64,000 nt of DNA, taken from Cylindrodendrum hubeiense. Its lineage: Eukaryota > Ascomycota > Sordariomycetes > Hypocreales > Nectriaceae. Shown here piece by piece: positions 1-10,563 of the stretch. The translations under genes and the position numbers were made by a program. The notes under the pieces are model-generated. The model was not told where the DNA came from. It worked only from the letters and a program-made list of their open reading frames with translations, and ran no database searches. The DNA lies in NCBI GenBank assembly GCA_014621425.1, contig JAANBB010000110.1, forward strand, positions 39,078-103,077. The letters are read 5' to 3'. Within the stretch, counting starts at the first letter, position 1; the number at the start of each line of letters is the position of its first letter.

Positions 1-489
1 ACTACTATCTGGGAGCGCTGGAACAGTATGATGCCCGATGGATCTATCAACCCCGGCGAGATGACATCTTTTAACCACTACGCTTTTGGCGCTGTGGCCA
101 AATTCATGGTAGAACGCCTTGCCGGTCTGCAACGTTTGAGCCCAGGCTGGAAGACATCCAGAGTCGAGCCTGCCCTTGGCGGAGGATTCAAATCCGCGGA
201 AGCAGCGCACATTACCCCATATGGCAAAGTGTCAAGCAGCTGGTCAGCTTCGGAAGACAAGGATGGTTTGTTCAAGCTGAGCCTTGATGTCACGGTCCCG
301 CCAACAACGACCATGGAGGTCGTTTTGCCAGGTCTAGAGGGACCTAAGACCGAGGTAGTAGGCTCAGGTAATTGGTCCTTTTCAACTCTGGTAAAGGAGA
401 GCGACATTGGGCCGGAAAAGGAACCTAAGAGAGGCTTCCCTTATGATCTCATTGAAGAGATTGAAGCTAAGCGTGATGCGAATGAGTAA
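1..489 (+). CDS. alpha-L-rhamnosidase (GH78), 3' end only
   Basis: The reading frame is open from the first base of the window, so the gene begins outside it; only about 162 C-terminal residues are present. The start TTIWERWNSMMPDG and the run NPGEMTSFNHYAFGAV match the end of the alpha/alpha-barrel catalytic domain of GH78 rhamnosidases, where the WERW and FNHYAFG segments line the sugar pocket. The rest is a small beta-sandwich tail. The family removes terminal L-rhamnose from pectin side chains or flavonoid glycosides. The tail lacks any obvious membrane anchor and ends EAKRDANE before TAA. The general acid and base residues lie upstream, so activity cannot be judged here. A polygalacturonase lies 2.6 kb downstream, which agrees with a role in pectin use. 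Confidence 0.85.
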   Translation, partial: TTIWERWNSMMPDGSINPGEMTSFNHYAFGAVAKFMVERLAGLQRLSPGWKTSRVEPALGGGFKSAEAAHITPYGKVSSSWSASEDKDGLFKLSLDVTVPPTTTMEVVLPGLEGPKTEVVGSGNWSFSTLVKESDIGPEKEPKRGFPYDLIEEIEAKRDANE

Positions 490-1371
490 TCTAGACGCAT
501 CAAATAGTTATTAAATAAGAGATATAGGGTCGTTGACAAAATAATTAAAGTTTCAAAAGGTCATAGAGGGATACGCAGTAAATTTGAAGGAATATTCTAT
601 TGAGATTATGCTAGTATTGAGTCCCTTCCAAGGCCATGAATTATGCATGAAGAAAACCCTAGACAGCCATGCTGCGCCATAGTTTTGAGAGTCGCGATGA
701 GCAAAGTCTTCGCAAAATCATTATCGAATTTGGTATTTCTTTTTCAACAATCGATCGTCAACTTGAAGTGTGTTTGCAAAGATACCGACATCGGGGGTTT
801 CAACTCCGATGGCCAATAAGCCCCGCAACCCTCCAATGTCACAAACAGGGTTTAAGATAAAGGTGCTTCAAGGAATGAACGCTTCACCCCGCACTCTCAC
901 CGACTGATTAACGTTCCACCATTACCTCAATTACGTCGCACCTATGGGTTAGTGTGCATTATCGATAGTAATATTTTATTAGGTAAACTCTTTTATCTTG
1001 CCCAGAATTGCTATCAGTGATACGATATGCACAGCAATGCCAGGGGCCTTGGCTCTGCTATTCCTTTCCTGGATTGCGGATGTCGGAGTCGGGATGATTC
1101 TAGCAGTTCTTAAACTAGAGGGGTAGATAAGAAAGTGGAAATCATGACTTTTACCCCGCTGTGACGTCGTTGTGAGGGTATTTACCTGCAACTTTCAAGG
1201 GACTTTTGATATGTCGGAGCTTGATTTGAGTGCGAGAAGCGGAGAGCCGAATGAGTTGAGGTTATAAAATGAGGCCCTTATTCTCAAGCAGCTCCCACTG
1301 GCCGAAATGGACGAGTCAGATATCTCATTGCACCACCGTGAATACTTCTCCACTAGCTAGTACTTACCACT
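490..1371. other. intergenic region, no gene seen
   Basis: This stretch holds the 3' flank of the rhamnosidase and the promoter of the asparaginase-like gene. Only short, uncharacteristic ORFs occur (the longest about 70 codons). I see no tRNA, repeat or clear TATA box. Confidence 0.5.
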
Positions 1372-2841
1372 ATGTTGCCCAAATTCTTGACTATCGCCGC
1401 GCGGGCCATGGCCCTGGGCGCTCTTGTGCTACCAATGGCGCAAGCGGGGTTTGACTCGGATTTGGACTGGATCTCCACCAACTCATCACTGCCTAAAGTC
1501 GTGTAAGTGATGCTGAAACTTTTCAGGATCCGATGCTAACCCGTGACAATAGCATATATAGTGCAAAGGGCACAATCCTGTCCGCTTCTAATTATAGCCG
1601 ACTAGACAATGTCAATTATGGCGCTGGTGTTGGAACTACGCCTCAGGAGTTAATTGGCAATGTTTCTGAAGTCTTGGACGTCGCCCAAATAGCCGTGATA
1701 GATTTTGATGTTACTGGCGGTAGCTCCGGCCTGAATTCGTCACTTTACCTTAACATCAGCCAGCATGCCAACCGACAACTTTGCTCAAAGGACTCGGATA
1801 TTGTCGGTGCAATTATGTTCCATGGTACTAACACCTTGGAAGAAACTGTGAGTAGATTCTCAATCTACTATGAAAATGTGACTGACACCTGCAGGCTTTT
1901 GGGGTTGACCTTACATTTAACTGCTCCAAGCCGTTTATTGCAACTGGTGCGATGCGTCCGAATAGCTACATCTCTCCAGACGGCCGGTCAAATTTCTACC
2001 AAGCTGTCGCAGCTGCTGTATCACCGTCTTCACGCAACCGCGGCGGCCTTATTGCCTTTAATGATAGGTGAGCGAGCTCAGTCCCACCTGAACTTAACTA
2101 ACAAACCTAGAATTACATCCATCTTCTACTCCACCAAAGTTAATGCAAACACGCCTGACACCTTCAAAGCCCTCGAACAAGGAAATCTCGGTGTTTTCCT
2201 CGGAGGGCAACCGTTTTACTACTTTGATGCGGGATATCCGACTGGGCGACCTCACTTTGATATCACCAATACCACAGGGCTCTCTTCTGTTATTATTCTT
2301 TACGGCCACCGTGAGTAGCTTTATGGTCATAATAAATCAATGAAGGTATCATATACTGACTGAATCCCAGAGGGCTTTGATGCATCCTTGATGTACGCCG
2401 CGGTTGCCAACGGAGCCAAGTAAGTATTACCACACGAAGTTAGAACCTCAGTTTGCTAACTAATTATCCAGGGGTTTGGTTATCCTTGGCCCCGGCGCAG
2501 CTCAACTCAGCCCTAGTGCTCAAGTAGCTGCTGCGGATCTCTTTGAACAAGGGATCCCAACTGTGGCTGTCGCCCGCCCTGTCACGGGTACTGGAGTCCC
2601 TGGTAGATTCCCAGGTCCCATGTATGTTCTGATTGGTCCCGTGAAACCCCCACCGGGAACCCATGCTAACGTCACATTCAGCTTTTACTCTTCATATGTC
2701 GGTGCGGAGCAGGCTAGGATCATGCTTCAGCTTGCAATCAATGCCGGCTTCACTCTTGATGAGATCCGGGACGTGTTTGAGACTCCTCTTAGAAAGGCAG
2801 TCTACGGTTCTTGGGCCAGCCAGAAAGCTTATTACCTTTAG
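1372..2841 (+). CDS. secreted L-asparaginase-like protein, seven exons
   Basis: Proposed exons are 1372-1502, 1553-1847, 1895-2067, 2111-2310, 2371-2419, 2472-2621 and 2682-2841; every junction is GT-AG and keeps one frame. The protein starts with a signal peptide (MLPKFLTIAARAMALGALVL, then PMAQA). It shows the type II asparaginase layout: SAKGTI in place of the usual TGGTI, then MFHGTNTLEET in place of HGTDTLEET, then GAMRPNSYISPDGRSN, GLIAFNDR and a C-terminal GPGAAQLS...GIPTVAVARP small domain. The family hydrolyses asparagine to aspartate and ammonia. The first threonine is kept, but the catalytic Asp of the HGTDT motif is Asn here, so activity may be changed or lost. The last 60-bp intron (2622-2681) is a multiple of three and could be retained. 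Confidence 0.82.
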
Positions 2842-3109
2842 ACCTTAATTACGTAGGCCGCTCCGGAAACCAGTTATTAAATTAGTCAGACGAGAATGTA
2901 ATCTCTATAATTGTTCTCGCCGCAGCTAGCGACCTTAAAGGCAGTAGTCACTTAGGCATTTGCAGTATTTCACAGACGGGATAGAAAGGATGCGATAAAA
3001 ATATTTTAATTAAATTCCGGATTTAGAATATTGAAAGGTACAACTATCGAGAGCCAGCTCCGCTCTGATCCCAGCCGTCTCCGACGGCCAGCGTCATGGA
3101 GTCGACAAT

Positions 3110-4245
3110 TTAGCAAGAAGCGCCTGAGGGGATGCCCTTGCACTTGTCAGAGGCCTTGCCACCGGTGACCTTGTTTCCAGACCAGGTCCAGTTCTTGCAA
3201 GAGGCGCAAAGGATGTAGACGTTGGTGCCGCTGGACTTGACAGAGCCGGTGACCTTGTTGATGGTGACGTCGGTGATGGGGACACCAGCGGAAGGAGTAC
3301 CCTTGGGGGAACCGTTGTCGTAGTCCTGCTCGATGACGATACCGTACTTGGCAATGTTGGTGAGAGTGATGGTGTCGTACTTGATATCGGAAACGGAGCC
3401 GGTAGCGCCGTAGACAGTCTTGATGCGGACACCGTTGTCAGAGTTGGAGATCTTAGAGTTCAGGATGCGGACAGTCTTGACAACGTTGTCACTTCGGCCG
3501 CCGACGGAGCCGATGGACAGACCGTGACCACCGCTGCAGTTTCCGCCGGTGAAGGTGATGTTGGTTCCAGAGTTGATAGCGAGGCAGTCATCCTGGTTCT
3601 TGACGATGGCGCCAGAGATGTAAACTCCAGTGGAGGAGCCAACATCGAAAGCATCGGTGTTGTGTCCACCCTTGGTGTCTCCCAGAGAGTTATCCAGGTT
3701 AATATCGTAAACGCCCAGGTTGGTGGCGCCGTTGATGCTGAAAGCCTGAACGGGGGTGTTCAGAACGTTGAGCTTCTTGATGTTGGAGTTCTTGAGCGAG
3801 TGAGCGCTGAAGAACTTGGGCTTGGTCTTGCCGCCGTTGCTGCCCTTGGTGTCCCACCATCGCTGACCCTGGCAGTCGATGGAGTGGCCAGAGGCACCCT
3901 CAATGAGGAGGTTGCTTCCGGTGAAGGAGATCAAAGGACCCTCCCACTCCTTGTATCCGAAGGTGGTCTTGCCCTGGAAGATGACCTGTATCCAGAAAGT
4001 TAATCAAGGGTGGTGAAGAGGCGGGATTCCATGTTACTTACATGAGTGCCGGAGTTGAGCTTAGTCAAATCCAGAGTGGTACCGGCGGGGACAGCAATGT
4101 TGTTGAGGATGATGGTGGAGCAGCTGGCCTTGTTCTTGATGGCGGAGGCGGCATCAGTGAAAGTGCAGCTGGCACGGGGGCCGACAATGGGGGTAGCCAA
4201 GACAGCAGAGGCCAAAGCCCCGAGAAGGACGAAAGAAGAGTGCAT
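3110..4245 (-). CDS. endopolygalacturonase (GH28), secreted
   Basis: Exons on the minus strand are 4245-4042 and 3985-3110, joined over a 56-bp intron with GTAAGT and ACAG ends; the product is 359 aa. A signal peptide ([20 protein letters not shown]) is followed by a short propeptide ending near GPRASC, as is usual for fungal PGs. All GH28 catalytic motifs are intact: NTDAFDV near residue 178, NQDDCLA near 200, GGHGLSIGS near 219 and VRIKT near 253. The enzyme cuts internal alpha-1,4 bonds of homogalacturonan in plant cell walls. Paired cysteines near the C-terminus (CASCKNW, DKCKG, GASC) match the family. The length is normal and I see no defect. The gene converges on the asparaginase-like gene. 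Confidence 0.95.
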
Positions 4246-6059
4246 GATTGTAGATTTACAAGTAAGGCTATGTCAAATAGCAAAGGTGTATGTTCAAGAA
4301 GTTAAGAGAATGAATGAATGGTGAATGATAGTGGTTGAATGATAGTGATTGAATGGTTATTGGCAACTACGGCGCCCAACGTGCATGTTATATACTGGCT
4401 CTTGAAGAGGTCCAACTGAAACCCACCTTACTACTGAAGTTGATGTTCGTATTGACCCCTGCTAGAAGTTTAAATGACACCAGACCCCTATGTGGTTGAC
4501 CGCATCTCTTCAAGCCGCCATGAAGCTGTAACGGGGAATCTCGGTCCGTTCGGCACCAAGCGAAAAGAACAATTTGGACCAATTTAGATCCACTGTATTC
4601 CTGAATTTCGGCATGATCCGCGGGGAGTTAGCCTGTGAGGACCCTGATTTCCAACCTAGCCTCAGCCTAGCAGCTCCATAGACAGAGAGGTCGGGGCTCT
4701 GAGAAATGACCCCTGCAACGGCTAAGACGGCAACTAAGGGCCATTTGCGGTTTCACTGAAATTTCGGAAACACCCCATTATGCCACACTAATGACGGTTA
4801 TTCTTAAAGCTTCTTGAACACTCAATCCAAATTCCGCACGCTGGGACCATTGCGCGAAGGGTATTGGTGGCATTTCAATCAGCCGCATCGCCGCCGCATC
4901 GCCGCCGCATCGCGACCGCATCGCCAAGACCGAACATGCCGATTGCCGTGGAGCCATGTTCCGGGCTCCTGGGACCGTTGGATACGAACCAGAGGCCATA
5001 AAAGGACCCGCATCTCGAATTGATTGGGTTGTCTGAACGCACAGTGCAATGGATTGCTCAGGTAGCAACACCATGAACCCTGAACTATCAGACATATGAG
5101 GGCGCGGCATGCAGCTGATGCTCCACGCGCCTCAGTCGCCCGTCCAATTGAAGGCAGAACAAGTGCTGAGAGAGGATCGCATTTGTATAATGATCAAGGG
5201 GAATCCTTGAATGCAGCATCAACCGCTGCCGAATCCCGATCCCAACCAAGCCTTCCTGGTTCAACAGTCTCACTGTCGTCCGTAATCATGACAAAGTTTA
5301 AAAATCAATGTGCTCATCTCATGTGCCATAATAGTAATCGTCAGGTCACTTAATCCGCGTATTCGCTACTTGGAGCACGCTAGCGATGTCCGCGATTCTG
5401 AGGGCTTGGGTAGCCTCGATTTCTACGGTCTCATAGACAAGCAAAACGAAAGCTTAATGTAGTATACTATTTGAGGTTCCACCAATTGAACATCTCATCC
5501 GGTGGGTAGATCACTTCTCTCATCGATGAGTGTGTCGTAGCCAAACATATCATTGCTAGCCGCGCGGGGAGAAGTCCATCAAGGTGTGCCCACCAAACCC
5601 AACAATACACATAGAGCGCTTGAAAAGGATCTATGTGGAAAGACCCGAATAATTTGAAATTTGCGGTTGACCATCACTCTCCCGGCTCGACTTGACCACT
5701 CTATCAAAGTGTTGCACATTCCGTCCTAGCGATGGTGATCTTTTGACAGTAATCGAAGGCGAGATTTGTGTAAACGAAGGGGAAATAGTGACATGTTCTA
5801 CACTATTCTAAAACTCTATACGGTGCTACTACATCATGGTGACGATTGACATGATGAGACTGGAATGGACGGCGACTCCTTTCCCTGAAGAGAGCATCAG
5901 GACGAGCAGTTCACGAAGGAGAAAGCGAGGCTCTGGATTTCTCTGTCTTGAATGTGTATTTCTATTTAGACTTTCTACGTGCTACACTCTCTATGATCCT
6001 GAACGCTGATAAAGCACATATTGCTACCCTGGATCATCGCTCATAAACTTCTTTGACGC
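4246..6059. other. 1.8-kb intergenic region with a short GC-rich tandem repeat
   Basis: No ORF resembles a known protein. The upstream part is the polygalacturonase promoter. At about 4880-4925 there is an imperfect 9-10 bp tandem repeat built from CGCATCGCCGC units, four copies. The rest, towards 6059, is the 3' flank of the reductase gene. Confidence 0.5.
4388..4394 (-). promoter_or_regulatory. TATA box of the polygalacturonase gene
   Basis: Read on the minus strand this is TATATAA, about 143 bp upstream of the polygalacturonase ATG. A CCAAT-type element (GCCAAT on the minus strand) lies near 4356-4361. Position and sequence fit a core promoter; this has not been tested. Confidence 0.45.
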
Positions 6060-7148
6060 TCAAACGGTGGTACCTGAACCAGAACCCTGTTTGCTCTTCT
6101 CCTCAATCTCAAATAATTGCGGCATCAACTCCTTGAGCATATCAGACAGTCCCTGCCACCTGATACCAAGTGCTTTCTCAGTCTCACTGGCATCCACGCC
6201 GAAATGGTTCTCTGCCTCCCTCACTCCTGGGCTCCCAACTGGTATTCTATGCCCCTGCTTACTTGCCACCTCTCGGGCCACGTCTGCAATCTCTTGATTG
6301 CAGTATACGCCTGCCGCAAGTAGGTACCTCTCACCGGAAGCCTCGGGAACCTGGAGGGTCTTTACATGGGCAAGTGCCGTATCCTTCACGCTCACCCACA
6401 CCGGTGCCCTTGTAGGTGGGACCTCGCTGTCGCGTCCCGCAGAAACCACGTTCCAGACAATTTCATTAGAGGTATTGAGATGCGCAGGAGAAATCGGCCG
6501 TGCCCCAGGGAGAAATGCGCCAAAAACCATCCCCGGGTTGAGGCTCACTATATCAAAGCCAACGCCCAAGTTCTCGTCCATCCACTTCCACGCGGCGCGC
6601 TCGCCGGCCGCCTTGCTGGCTCGGTACGCTGTTGGCGCATTCGGCGCATTTACTCCGTCCTCGTATGTGAGAGGCGACCAGTCTTTCGCAGTGTAGACTT
6701 TTTCAGGCTGGGCACCTTTCTCAGCATCGTAGATACACACAAAGGAGTTGGTGTGCACGATGCGTTTAACACCCCCAAGTAGCTTCGCGGCCTCAAGGAT
6801 GGCAGTCGAGCCTTTCACGGCAGGGATAACGAGGTCCTGCTCGAAATTGGTGGTATTGTAGTGGAATGGCGCGGCGAGGTGAAAAATAGCAACGGGAGGA
6901 TTTGGTTGCAAGGCAGAGAGATAGGAATCCGGCGAGGTGATATCCTCGACAACAACAACTGAAAGATCTGGGTGCTGGGCGTGGGTGTCCAGCACCTGCT
7001 GGACCTTGGAATGGGAACGAACGGTGCCGATAACTTTGTAGCCTTGAGAGAGCAAAGTTGCAACGCAGTGTTGGGCGATAAAGCCATTGGCGCCTGTGAC
7101 AGCTACTAAAGAAGGGGGGAGAATGGGGGCGACAATTGAGGAAGGCAT
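6060..7148 (-). CDS. NAD(P)-dependent extended-SDR reductase (dihydroflavonol 4-reductase/GRE2 type)
   Basis: A single-exon gene of 362 aa. The chosen start is MPSSIVAPILPPSL. The frame is open 38 codons further upstream, but that extension is a hydrophobic stretch not usual for the family. The Rossmann motif VTGANGFIAQH lies near residues 17-27, and the catalytic YRASKAAGE gives the YxxxK pair. FHLAAPFHY and NPGMVFG match the extended SDR group that reduces aldehydes, ketones or flavonoid-like substrates with NADPH. The C-terminus is a substrate-binding domain ending in a Ser/Gly/Thr-rich tail. It is transcribed in the same direction as the MFS transporter upstream. The substrate cannot be told from sequence. 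Confidence 0.85.
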   Translation of the reverse strand: MPSSIVAPILPPSLVAVTGANGFIAQHCVATLLSQGYKVIGTVRSHSKVQQVLDTHAQHPDLSVVVVEDITSPDSYLSALQPNPPVAIFHLAAPFHYNTTNFEQDLVIPAVKGSTAILEAAKLLGGVKRIVHTNSFVCIYDAEKGAQPEKVYTAKDWSPLTYEDGVNAPNAPTAYRASKAAGERAAWKWMDENLGVGFDIVSLNPGMVFGAFLPGARPISPAHLNTSNEIVWNVVSAGRDSEVPPTRAPVWVSVKDTALAHVKTLQVPEASGERYLLAAGVYCNQEIADVAREVASKQGHRIPVGSPGVREAENHFGVDASETEKALGIRWQGLSDMLKELMPQLFEIEEKSKQGSGSGTTV

Positions 7149-7926
7149 CTCGAATGCAGTGTGTTCCAGATACCAGATGGTGACGAGACTTAGTAGCGGA
7201 ACGATGAGAGAGATGGACAAAACCAAGGTTAGATTCAAATAAATCCCAGCGAGTCTAAACAATTAAAGCTCAGCAGACGGCTCCTCACATCTGTAGGCCA
7301 TCTCATAGATCCGGGCTCGGAGAAGGCGGCGGGTGCCGCACAAGTTTCGTCGAATGGATGATAGTGGCGGGTCTCCCATGGAGGCTCCTAGATAATGAGC
7401 TATGGGTCCGGAGCGATATCTCCCCCTCCCCGCGCAAAGGGGCGCGCTCCGTGGCAGATATGACAGGGGTGTTCCGTCGCAAAGCTGCTCACTTCCGACG
7501 GAACGCTGCCGGCGAGTCTTGGGGACCCGCAAGTGGGGACCTACAAACCAAACAAGCATCTACTAAACGAAACAAGGCGTCAAATGGCAAGAAGATATCC
7601 ACTCCTACACGCCGGGACGATGTGCGTGATGTGCACCGAAATGGGCGAGCTGGTGGATGCTGGAGGCAACTTGGTCGCGGTTCTATTTCGCGAGGCTGGT
7701 TCTGCATCTGAAGGTTTATCAAAATATCTGTATCGAAAGTGACCCAAATTTACAGTCAGATAAAGCCTTTCTTTCAATCAATTATTTCTCATAAATATCG
7801 GAAAGGGTGGTCACGGCTCATTTGCCAAACATGAAGATTCGATGATAAGGTAACCGACAAAACGATTCAGCCAGCTATTCTCCTCCGCGAATGCACTTTC
7901 CCGCATTGCTATAGACATCTATAACC
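7149..7926. other. intergenic region, no gene seen
   Basis: The region separates the reductase from the MFS transporter, both on the minus strand. Short overlapping ORFs on both strands lack any recognisable domain. It should carry the reductase promoter and the transporter 3' end. Confidence 0.45.
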
Positions 7927-9405
7927 TCAATAGACGTAGTAAAAATTAGGGTTTGTTCTGTCCGTAAGGTCCTCCGTCTCTTGTGAGCCAACATCTCCCG
8001 CAACGATCTCCTCGACGTCTGTCCTTGCGCCGGCCGTTCTTCCCCTATTCCGCACTCCATACAAGATTCGTGTCGCAATGCTCACCAGTATCGACCCGCC
8101 ACAAACACCAAATACTGTGATCTTGGCAGGAATGTAATCCGGCGCGTCTTTCGCCTGGAACGTCTGCGGGCCTATGATATTGGCAATGGAGAACCCGATA
8201 GCGATGATGGCATTGGTGGTGACCTTCTTCGTGTAGCCCTGTGTATTTGCACCTACAAGCGCGTAGATGAGTGCGAGAGGTGCAACATCGAAGTTGATGA
8301 GATAAATCCCGGCTAGCGAACCGGCTTGACTTTCGGTGTAAAAAGACATGAGTCCGGCTCCGATGAGCGTAGGAACCATCAGAATGCAGATACCCAGCCA
8401 GCGTGGGAAGTCATACAGGATGGCGAATGTTCCCATCAAGGTGGCTGACACCGATACCACTCCAGAGGGCATGTTCAGCAGGGCAGATTGCTTAGTGGTG
8501 TATCCGAACCCGCGAATGAGGGTAGCAGAAAAGGTGGTGATGATGCCCGACGGAATCACGATGAGTATGGTGTTTAGGAATAGGAGCCACACCTGCAGGT
8601 CCATGAGTGCTTCGCGGAGGCCGGCCATCTGGAAGACCTTCTTTCCATTGCCTCCTTGGTCATTTGATAGTGCGTTTTGGAGCACAACCTTCTCCTCCTC
8701 GGTGAGGAATTTGGCCTCTTGGATACTAGCAGGCATCCAGAAGGTGACAACTACACCGACAATGAGGTTGAAAATCCCCACAGATAGAAACATAATGCGC
8801 CATCCCTCGAAACTGCTCGTCACGCTGCCGTGTTGTGCAGCGAAGGAGATCAGTCCGCCGACAGCTTGTCCCATGCCGAGACCACAGTACCAAATACCAG
8901 TCCGTGGAGTAGCCTGTCGCTTAGTGTACCACTGCGATGTGATCATGATTAAGGCAGGTGTAATCACTGCCTCAAACATACCCAACAAAACCCTGATTGC
9001 AGTGATGCCTGGGAAGTTTTGTGCCGCAGCGGTGCAGCAGATGGTGATGCCCCACAGAATGACATTGATGCCGAGGACTTTGCTAACGGGGAATTTCTGG
9101 ATCAGGTAGGCCTGAGGAAACTCAGCCACAGCGTAACCGATGAAGAAGGCCGTGGCCATCCAAGAAAAGTCATTTCCTTGGATGCCGATCGAGACGGAAA
9201 GACCCATAATGTTTGCATAATTGATGAGGACCTTGTCGAGGAATTGGAGAAAGTAGCACAGCAGCATGAGCGGCACGATATGGTGGTCGACTTTGCGTGT
9301 GATTGGCTCGAGAGGCTGAGTGGATGTGACATCTTCTCCCAGCGCGGAGACTGAGAGTGAGTCGGCCACATGGGTGGAGGACTTTTCCGTGATGTCCGCA
9401 GTCAT
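7927..9405 (-). CDS. MFS transporter, anion:cation symporter (Dal5/allantoate permease) type
   Basis: A single exon of 492 aa. The first in-frame ATG gives MTADITEKSS; the frame is open further upstream without another ATG. After about 40 hydrophilic residues, DHHIVPLMLLCYFLQFLDKV starts the first membrane helix with the FLDKxxxNYA signature of Dal5-like carriers. About twelve membrane segments follow, with a charged middle loop (IQEAKFLTEEEKVVLQNAL). The family takes up organic anions such as allantoate, nicotinate, vitamins or aromatic acids. It shares an upstream region of about 1.16 kb with the divergent FAD monooxygenase, suggesting uptake of that enzyme's substrate. The substrate is unknown. 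Confidence 0.9.
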   Translation of the reverse strand: MTADITEKSSTHVADSLSVSALGEDVTSTQPLEPITRKVDHHIVPLMLLCYFLQFLDKVLINYANIMGLSVSIGIQGNDFSWMATAFFIGYAVAEFPQAYLIQKFPVSKVLGINVILWGITICCTAAAQNFPGITAIRVLLGMFEAVITPALIMITSQWYTKRQATPRTGIWYCGLGMGQAVGGLISFAAQHGSVTSSFEGWRIMFLSVGIFNLIVGVVVTFWMPASIQEAKFLTEEEKVVLQNALSNDQGGNGKKVFQMAGLREALMDLQVWLLFLNTILIVIPSGIITTFSATLIRGFGYTTKQSALLNMPSGVVSVSATLMGTFAILYDFPRWLGICILMVPTLIGAGLMSFYTESQAGSLAGIYLINFDVAPLALIYALVGANTQGYTKKVTTNAIIAIGFSIANIIGPQTFQAKDAPDYIPAKITVFGVCGGSILVSIATRILYGVRNRGRTAGARTDVEEIVAGDVGSQETEDLTDRTNPNFYYVY

Positions 9406-10563
9406 CTTGGATTTGACGATGGTGGTGTTGAAAGGCTTAAACGGCAGGTTTCGGCCACTCAATCTGTTTCCTGGGTGGAAGTTTGAGAAAGAACGGATGA
9501 TGTGCCACGAGTTGATGTGGTTTTAGAAGAGGTTCGGACGAGTCACGCTGAATGTATTGGCCGTCACAATGACAGAAGCAAGCCTTGCTCGTATGAGGAA
9601 ACAAGTGATACGACCGGACTGGGATATATATGTCGCCGCACGTTTCGAGCTGACATTGCTAGTTCAGCTTCATATGTGGTACATAAGTAACACTCCAAGG
9701 CGACGTGAAGGACGTCTAGCGGATGTTGTTCAGGAGAGATACGCCGGAAAAGCGAGTGGTGGCCATACAGCATGCCCTGTGTGCGTTGCGGTGCGCTAAG
9801 GCTAGCGGCCGCGTAGAGATAGAGCGATCAAGATGGGGTTTGGGCTTATCAGCCGGCATGACGCATCTCAAGCCTGGCCAGGGGCTGGAAGTGTGGGCGA
9901 TTGAACAGAGAGGCTGCACCTACTTCTACACAGGTGTCTAAGTCGAGTGTTACAATCGATGGTTTTCAGCCATTCGGATTTCCAAGCACCCAAGCGACGG
10001 AAGGCATTGAGCGCATCAGGACGGCGGAACAACAATCTCTCTAGAAGCTGGGGGCGATAGCGAATCTCCACCCAAGAGATAATGCAGCCGTCGGACCTGG
10101 CGCTCTGGCGGTCCGCGGCATGCGTTCTGGGCCCCACAATCCCTCCCCGCAGTTTGTACTACCGCGGTCAATCGCTGTAAGCTACCGGGCGGATTGAGAT
10201 TGGCCAGTCGCTTGGGAGCTGTCAAGGGCTTCACTTCGTCATGGGCCATAGCCATTGTCGGAGGACAAAAAAGTGAGGTGGAAATGGGCTGACACGATTG
10301 CTCGTTCGTCTTTTGATCCATTGCCAGGCACGATTCTGACTCTGGCTGCCATGATCCGACGTTCACTTAAGAAGACATAAAGCCAGCCAAGGAAGCATGT
10401 TAAGAGCATCACGAAACAAAGTCTTATCAAGCAACTGGTAAACCCTCTTAGCCCTCCCTGCAACCCTCAATTATCGGGCTGTCTTATACACCCGTGCTCT
10501 TGTCCCCATCAACCATCCACCAACATCTTCACAAAGTCGGTCATTCGAGTCTCAAAAGCCAGG
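9406..10563. other. divergent promoter region between MFS transporter and FAD monooxygenase
   Basis: No gene is evident. The region serves two divergent genes and is the natural place for binding sites of the nearby two-cluster Zn2Cys6 regulator. I did not find a convincing inverted CGG pair that I would defend as an operator. Confidence 0.45.

Noticed and set aside
4880..4925. CRISPR-like repeat
   Set aside because: The units are contiguous, have no spacers, and the genome is fungal.
8348..9109. 253-codon plus-strand ORF opposite the MFS transporter
   Set aside because: It is the antisense shadow of a well-supported transporter gene and has no domain character of its own.
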